Positions 14,199 through 17,222 of a DNA stretch of 17,222 nt are shown in pieces. The DNA lies in NCBI GenBank assembly GCA_964653715.1, contig CAZZGX010000018.1, positions 1 through 17,222 of the forward strand, read 5' to 3'. Below the pieces are notes generated by a model. The model ran no database searches. It worked only from the letters and a program-made list of their open reading frames with translations, and had not been told where the DNA came from. The translations under genes and the position numbers were made by a program. The DNA is from CAZZGX01 sp964653715 (GTDB lineage Bacteria > Patescibacteriota > Minisyncoccia > Ryanbacterales > GWA2-47-10b). Each line of letters starts with the position of its first letter. The first letter of the stretch is position 1.

Positions 14199-14207
14199 GA
14201 CCTTAGA
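14189..14207. repeat. Right REP hairpin, containing the transposase stop codon
   Basis: Perfect 8-bp stem TCTAAGGT/ACCTTAGA with a GAG loop. The transposase TGA begins at the last stem base and ends in the loop. The Lamin-tail gene starts 9 nt after the hairpin. Confidence 0.8.
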
Positions 14208-14216
14208 AGTCATGAA

Positions 14217-14942
14217 ATGAAATTGCTTTTTGGAGCGTTTGGGTTTGCTCTGATGATAATGCCGAGCGCGGTATTTGCTTCTGTGGTTATCAACGAAGTC
14301 GCGTGGATGGGAACTCCGCAAGCTGCAAATGACGAATGGATTGAACTTAAAAACACTGGATCCGAAAATATAAGCTTGAAAGGATGGATGCTTACTGCCA
14401 GCGACGGCACGCCTCTCATAAAGCTCACTGGTACGAGTACCGCTGGAGGATTTTTCTTACTTGAGCGGACGAATGATGACTCTGTTGCGGGTGTTGTGGC
14501 TGATCAAATATACACAGGAGCGCTTTCAAATAGCGGCGAAGATCTTACGCTCAAAGATGCCTTGGGAGTTGCGGTTGACATAGTGAAGGCAGCTGCCGGA
14601 TGGCCCGCTGGTGATAATGATACAAAAAAGACAATGCAGCGATCGGGGACGCAATGGATTACCGCGCAAGGAACCCCCCGTGCACAAAATGCGATAGTCG
14701 CAAAAAGTATTGCCACAGAGCCCCCGCCTCCACCGGTTAAGAAAATAGTAAGTTCTAGTACGGGCGATCCTGGCGCAAAAACCGGAGAGAATGCCAATGA
14801 AGTAGAGACAAAAACACCTGTGTCGCAGGACCGAACAAGCAGTTATTACTGGCTTTTTCTTAGTATTGCGGCAGGGCTGCTTCTCGGGTTTTGGGCGGTT
14901 CTTCTAAAGAAAAAATTTGCGAAAGGTCAGGACGAGGTATAA
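14217..14942 (+). CDS. Lamin-tail domain surface protein with C-terminal membrane anchor
   Basis: 241 residues. A signal peptide (1-21, ending VFA) leads into a Lamin_tail (LTD) domain (~22-150), marked by VVINEVAWMGTP, NDEWIELKNTG, ISLKGWMLTASDGTP and GGFFLLERTNDDSV, with GEDLTLKDALGVAVD and GWPAGDN later. A Pro/Ser/Thr-rich stalk (~165-205) follows, then a membrane helix (~210-230) and a basic tail (KKKFAKGQDEV). Bacterial LTD domains are found in exported proteins and are thought to bind or position other molecules; the ligand is unknown. The helix-plus-basic-tail end anchors the domain outside the cell without a sortase motif. The start lies just beyond the transposase element, so the original promoter may have been displaced. 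The 3' end overlaps the convergent GT4 gene by 16 nt. Confidence 0.85.
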   Translation: MKLLFGAFGFALMIMPSAVFASVVINEVAWMGTPQAANDEWIELKNTGSENISLKGWMLTASDGTPLIKLTGTSTAGGFFLLERTNDDSVAGVVADQIYTGALSNSGEDLTLKDALGVAVDIVKAAAGWPAGDNDTKKTMQRSGTQWITAQGTPRAQNAIVAKSIATEPPPPPVKKIVSSSTGDPGAKTGENANEVETKTPVSQDRTSSYYWLFLSIAAGLLLGFWAVLLKKKFAKGQDEV

Positions 14943-16078
14943 ATCTCTCGTGTTTTTTCTACCATTTTTGAAATTGGAAAGTCTGCAAGAACTTTCAATC
15001 TCGCCGCCTTTCCCAAAAGTTCGCGGTCATTCGGCTTGTTGCTAAGGTACGAAACGGCGTTGATAATTTCTTCTGGTGATGCTGGGGGGATGAGCATGCC
15101 GTTTTTTAAATTCTCGATAATTTCGGGGTTGCCTCCAACGCGTGTCGTGACAATGGGTAGTTCGGCAAGCGATGCTTCAAGGAGCGTATACGCAAAGCCT
15201 TCTTTAATGGAAGGAAGAATAAAAATATCGAGAGCTTTCAAATACGTAAATGCTTCTGGCAGAGAATCGATGAGAAAAACATTTTCCGATATGTGATGAT
15301 AGAGTATCTGCTCCTCAAGGAGCTCCTTGTCTTCTCCCCATCCCATGAGGATGAAAATAATATTTTTCTTGATGCTGGTGGCATGTGCTGCGGCTTCGAT
15401 GAGATACAGAAGCCCCTTGTTTCTCGTGTATTCGGCGATGGATCCGACAATAAAATAATTTCCAGGCGGGATGCCAAGGCGGCCAAAGATTTTATCCCGC
15501 GCTTCTTCGCGTGGAAGAAATATATGTTTTTTACTGTTGACCCCATTATGTATCAGTACGAGTTTTTTTGAGTTTGCAATCCGATATTGAATGCCCGCCG
15601 TGTAGTCAAATTCTGATACGCAGATAATTGTATCTTGAAACAAGCCGCCGAATCGCGTGGAAGCGCGCACAAGTGCGCGCTCAAATGGAGTTCGTTCCTC
15701 GAGAAATGGCCATCCGTGGGTGCTTGAAACAATCTTTTTAACTCCAGCGAGGCGCCCCGCGATAGCTCCCAGAATACTTACCTTGGATCCATTGAGGTGA
15801 ATAATATCTGGCTTTACTTTTTCAAAAAGCGAAAGAATGCGAAAAAACGAGGCGATATCTTTAAAGACACTGATGTCGCGATCAAGTCCGCGTATTTCGT
15901 GGTACGGGATTTTTCGCTCATTCATTTTGGTTGCGAGCGGTCCACGTCCCCCCGCGACAACCAGTATTTCAAATTCATCTTTCGGCAGAAAGTCTATGAG
16001 ATCAACAATGTATCGTTGCGCTCCCCCTAAAACAGATTTTGTAGAAAGATACAGAATTTTTTTCTTCTTTGGTGTCAC
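14927..16078 (-). CDS. GT4 family glycosyltransferase (GT-B fold)
   Basis: 383 residues from GTG at 16078. The N-terminal Rossmann domain has the GGAQRY loop (18-23), DIIHLNGSK (91-99) and STHGWPFLE (119-127). Then come IHNGVN (176-181), the start of the C-terminal nucleotide-sugar domain GSIAEYTRNKGL (212-223), and the EX7E pair Glu293...Glu301 in KEGFAYTLLEA. GT4 enzymes transfer a sugar from a nucleotide donor with retention of configuration, usually when building cell-surface polysaccharide or glycolipid on the cytoplasmic face. Donor and acceptor cannot be assigned. It is divergent from a second GT4 gene across 78 bp, suggesting one surface-glycan locus. The 3' end overlaps the Lamin-tail gene tail to tail. 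Confidence 0.9.
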   Translation of the reverse strand: MTPKKKKILYLSTKSVLGGAQRYIVDLIDFLPKDEFEILVVAGGRGPLATKMNERKIPYHEIRGLDRDISVFKDIASFFRILSLFEKVKPDIIHLNGSKVSILGAIAGRLAGVKKIVSSTHGWPFLEERTPFERALVRASTRFGGLFQDTIICVSEFDYTAGIQYRIANSKKLVLIHNGVNSKKHIFLPREEARDKIFGRLGIPPGNYFIVGSIAEYTRNKGLLYLIEAAAHATSIKKNIIFILMGWGEDKELLEEQILYHHISENVFLIDSLPEAFTYLKALDIFILPSIKEGFAYTLLEASLAELPIVTTRVGGNPEIIENLKNGMLIPPASPEEIINAVSYLSNKPNDRELLGKAARLKVLADFPISKMVEKTREIYTSS

Positions 16079-16084
16079 TTCTCT

Positions 16085-16113
16085 ATCATAACCGAGCTCC
16101 GGGGAGACGACAA
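16085..16113 (-). promoter_or_regulatory. Promoter of the minus-strand GT4 gene, placed for leaderless mRNA
   Basis: On the minus strand: TTGTCG (16113-16108), a 17-bp spacer and TATGAT (16090-16085), ending 6 nt before the GTG at 16078. Confidence 0.6.
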
Positions 16114-16119
16114 CAATTA

Positions 16120-16147
16120 TTGCTAATCGGAAGATTTGGACTATAAT
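16120..16147 (+). promoter_or_regulatory. Promoter of the plus-strand GT4 gene
   Basis: TTGCTA (16120-16125), a 16-bp spacer and a perfect TATAAT (16142-16147), ending 9 nt before the ATG at 16157, so a leader of at most a few bases is expected. It lies back to back with the minus-strand GT4 promoter. Confidence 0.65.
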
Positions 16148-16156
16148 AGAAAATCA

Positions 16157-17222
16157 ATGGCACCTCTTGTACTCGTGTTTTCTACCTCATACCTTCCGTT
16201 TATCGGAGGGGCTGAACTTGCCATCGATCAAATCACCAAACGCATTCCCTCTATGCGCTTTTTCGTTCTTACTGCTCGTTTTTCACGCGCACTCCCGCGG
16301 TATGAGAAAAAAAATAATGTAGAGATTTTTCGGTTGGGGCTTGGGCTCCCTATCGATAAATGGTTTTTGCCGTTCCTCGGTTATTGGAAAGCTCGCAACA
16401 TGCAAAACGCTGAAAAAATTTCATTGTTGTGGGGCATGATGATTTCACAAGGAACGCTTGCCGCGTACTTTTTTAAGAAAGCGTATCCCCGAGTTCCGTT
16501 TGTTGTTACGTTGCAAGAAGGAGACAGCGAGGCGTATTTAAATCGCGGACGCTTCAGGCTCGTCGCTTTCTTTTGGAAGAAAATTTTAAAAAATGCCGAT
16601 GGAGTAACCGCGATCAGCCAATATCTTGCTGAGCGCGCAAAAAATATGGGGGTTCAAAAAGAGCCGGCGATTATTCCAAATGGTGTTGAGGAACGATATT
16701 TTGAAAAATCGCAGGAGGATGTAGCGATAGTAAAACAATCACTGGGGGGTACTCAAGGAGAAAAAATTATAATTTCAGTTTCGCGGCTTGAGCGGAAAAA
16801 TGGTCTCGATATTCTCTTACGAGCCTACAAGATTCTCGTGGGGCAAGGAATACGATGCAAACTTCTTTTGATCGGAACCGGCAGAGAGGAAAAAACTCTC
16901 AAAGAGCTTGCGCGTACTCTTAATCTTAAAGAAGCGGTTCTATTTTTGGGCGCAGTACAGCACGAAAATATTTTACGATATTATCAATTAAGCGATGTTT
17001 TCGCGCGTCCTTCGAGATCTGAGGGCTTGGGGAGTGCCTTTCTTGAAGCCATGGCAGCTGGTGTTCCAGTCGTAGCCACAGCAACGGGCGGCATCGTTGA
17101 ATTCATAGAAGACCAAAAGACCGGGTTTTTTGCCAGACAAGAAGATCCAGAAGATCTTGCTCAAAAAATCAAAACCTTGCTTGAAGACCCGGTACTCCAT
17201 AAGCAGGTAACGATCACCGCCC
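16157..17222 (+). CDS. GT4 family glycosyltransferase, 3' end beyond the window
   Basis: I translated from the ATG at 16157 and found no stop to the right edge: 355 residues, probably only slightly short of full length. N-terminal features: FSTSYLPFIGGAEL (8-21) with the GGAE donor-domain loop. Then TAISQYLAER (151-160), IPNGVE (173-178), VSRLERKNGLDILLRAY (208-224), LLLIGTGREE (237-245) and the EX7E pair Glu289...Glu297 in SEGLGSAFLEAMAAGVPVVA. One oddity is that the RL..KKG segment reads RLERKNG, so the phosphate-binding lysine normally just before the glycine is Asn215, with a lysine one position earlier. Probably a surface-glycan sugar transferase acting with the divergent GT4 neighbour; specificity unknown. 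Confidence 0.9.
   Translation, partial: MAPLVLVFSTSYLPFIGGAELAIDQITKRIPSMRFFVLTARFSRALPRYEKKNNVEIFRLGLGLPIDKWFLPFLGYWKARNMQNAEKISLLWGMMISQGTLAAYFFKKAYPRVPFVVTLQEGDSEAYLNRGRFRLVAFFWKKILKNADGVTAISQYLAERAKNMGVQKEPAIIPNGVEERYFEKSQEDVAIVKQSLGGTQGEKIIISVSRLERKNGLDILLRAYKILVGQGIRCKLLLIGTGREEKTLKELARTLNLKEAVLFLGAVQHENILRYYQLSDVFARPSRSEGLGSAFLEAMAAGVPVVATATGGIVEFIEDQKTGFFARQEDPEDLAQKIKTLLEDPVLHKQVTITA

Larger units (their letters stand above)
13486..14207 (+). mobile_element. REP-bounded Y1 transposase element (RAYT type)
   Basis: A single transposase gene lies between two hairpins in inverted orientation: TCCAAGGT-ctc-ACCTTGGA at 13486-13504 and TCTAAGGT-gag-ACCTTAGA at 14189-14207. The reverse complement of the right core (AAGGTGAGACCTT) equals the left core (AAGGTCTCACCTT), so the ends are inverted copies. 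No target-site duplication is visible, as expected for Y1 elements. The element separates the TPR gene from the Lamin-tail gene without breaking either. Confidence 0.75.

Noticed and set aside
1..17222. Alternative genetic code (UGA = Gly) as in some CPR lineages
   Set aside because: TGA cleanly ends the 2765-3436 gene, the transposase and the minus-strand GT4 at family-appropriate lengths.

Overview
The window looks like part of a Patescibacteria (CPR) genome, most likely a parcubacterial lineage. The evidence is a family mix typical of that group: a large secreted protein with a peptidoglycan-binding domain and a WSD...DW.NG...PGL C-terminus, further peptidoglycan-binding, Lamin-tail and Kre9/KNH-like surface proteins, a thrombospondin-3-like 'DNDGDG' segment, a DeoR-type winged-helix protein and a REP-associated transposase. 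UGA, UAA and UAG all end recognisable genes, so the code is standard (not the UGA=Gly code of Gracilibacteria/Absconditabacteria). No rRNA, tRNA or CRISPR array was recognised. The taxonomic call is inference from gene content.

Layout. 1-5004 (minus strand): a probable three-gene run, a TMTC-like GT-C membrane protein with C-terminal TPRs, then a small secreted peptidoglycan-binding protein, then a giant surface protein joined to it by an ATGA stop/start overlap. The giant protein (metallophosphoesterase-like, Ca-binding-like, PKD, Pro-rich, beta-helix, Pro-rich, carbohydrate-binding-like) runs off the left edge. 5037-5735 (plus): a DPM-like GT2 glycosyltransferase divergent from the GT-C gene. 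5828-7169 (plus): a DsbA-like oxidoreductase and a winged-helix regulator. 7170-7818: a regulatory region with iterated TGTCCTATA repeats, two tandem promoters, two hairpins and a possible gene remnant. 7819-11487: the S-layer-like protein. 11487-11597: three small palindromes and a 17-bp-stem terminator. 11624-13464: a secreted peptidoglycan-binding/KNH protein and a membrane-anchored TPR protein. 13486-14207: a REP-bounded Y1 transposase element. 14217-14942: a Lamin-tail surface protein. 14927-16078 (minus) and 16157-right edge (plus): two divergent GT4 glycosyltransferases.

How it fits together (inference). Nearly everything here builds, decorates, folds or anchors cell-surface material: a lipid-sugar synthase and a GT-C transferase that could glycosylate exported proteins, GT4 enzymes for surface glycan, a thiol oxidase for exported cysteine proteins, and several surface proteins that could be substrates. 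At DNA level the most striking pattern is that several genes have a -10 hexamer ending only 6-9 nt before the start codon, as expected for leaderless mRNAs, whereas the S-layer-like gene has a strong TTGACA promoter and a structured leader of several hundred nucleotides.
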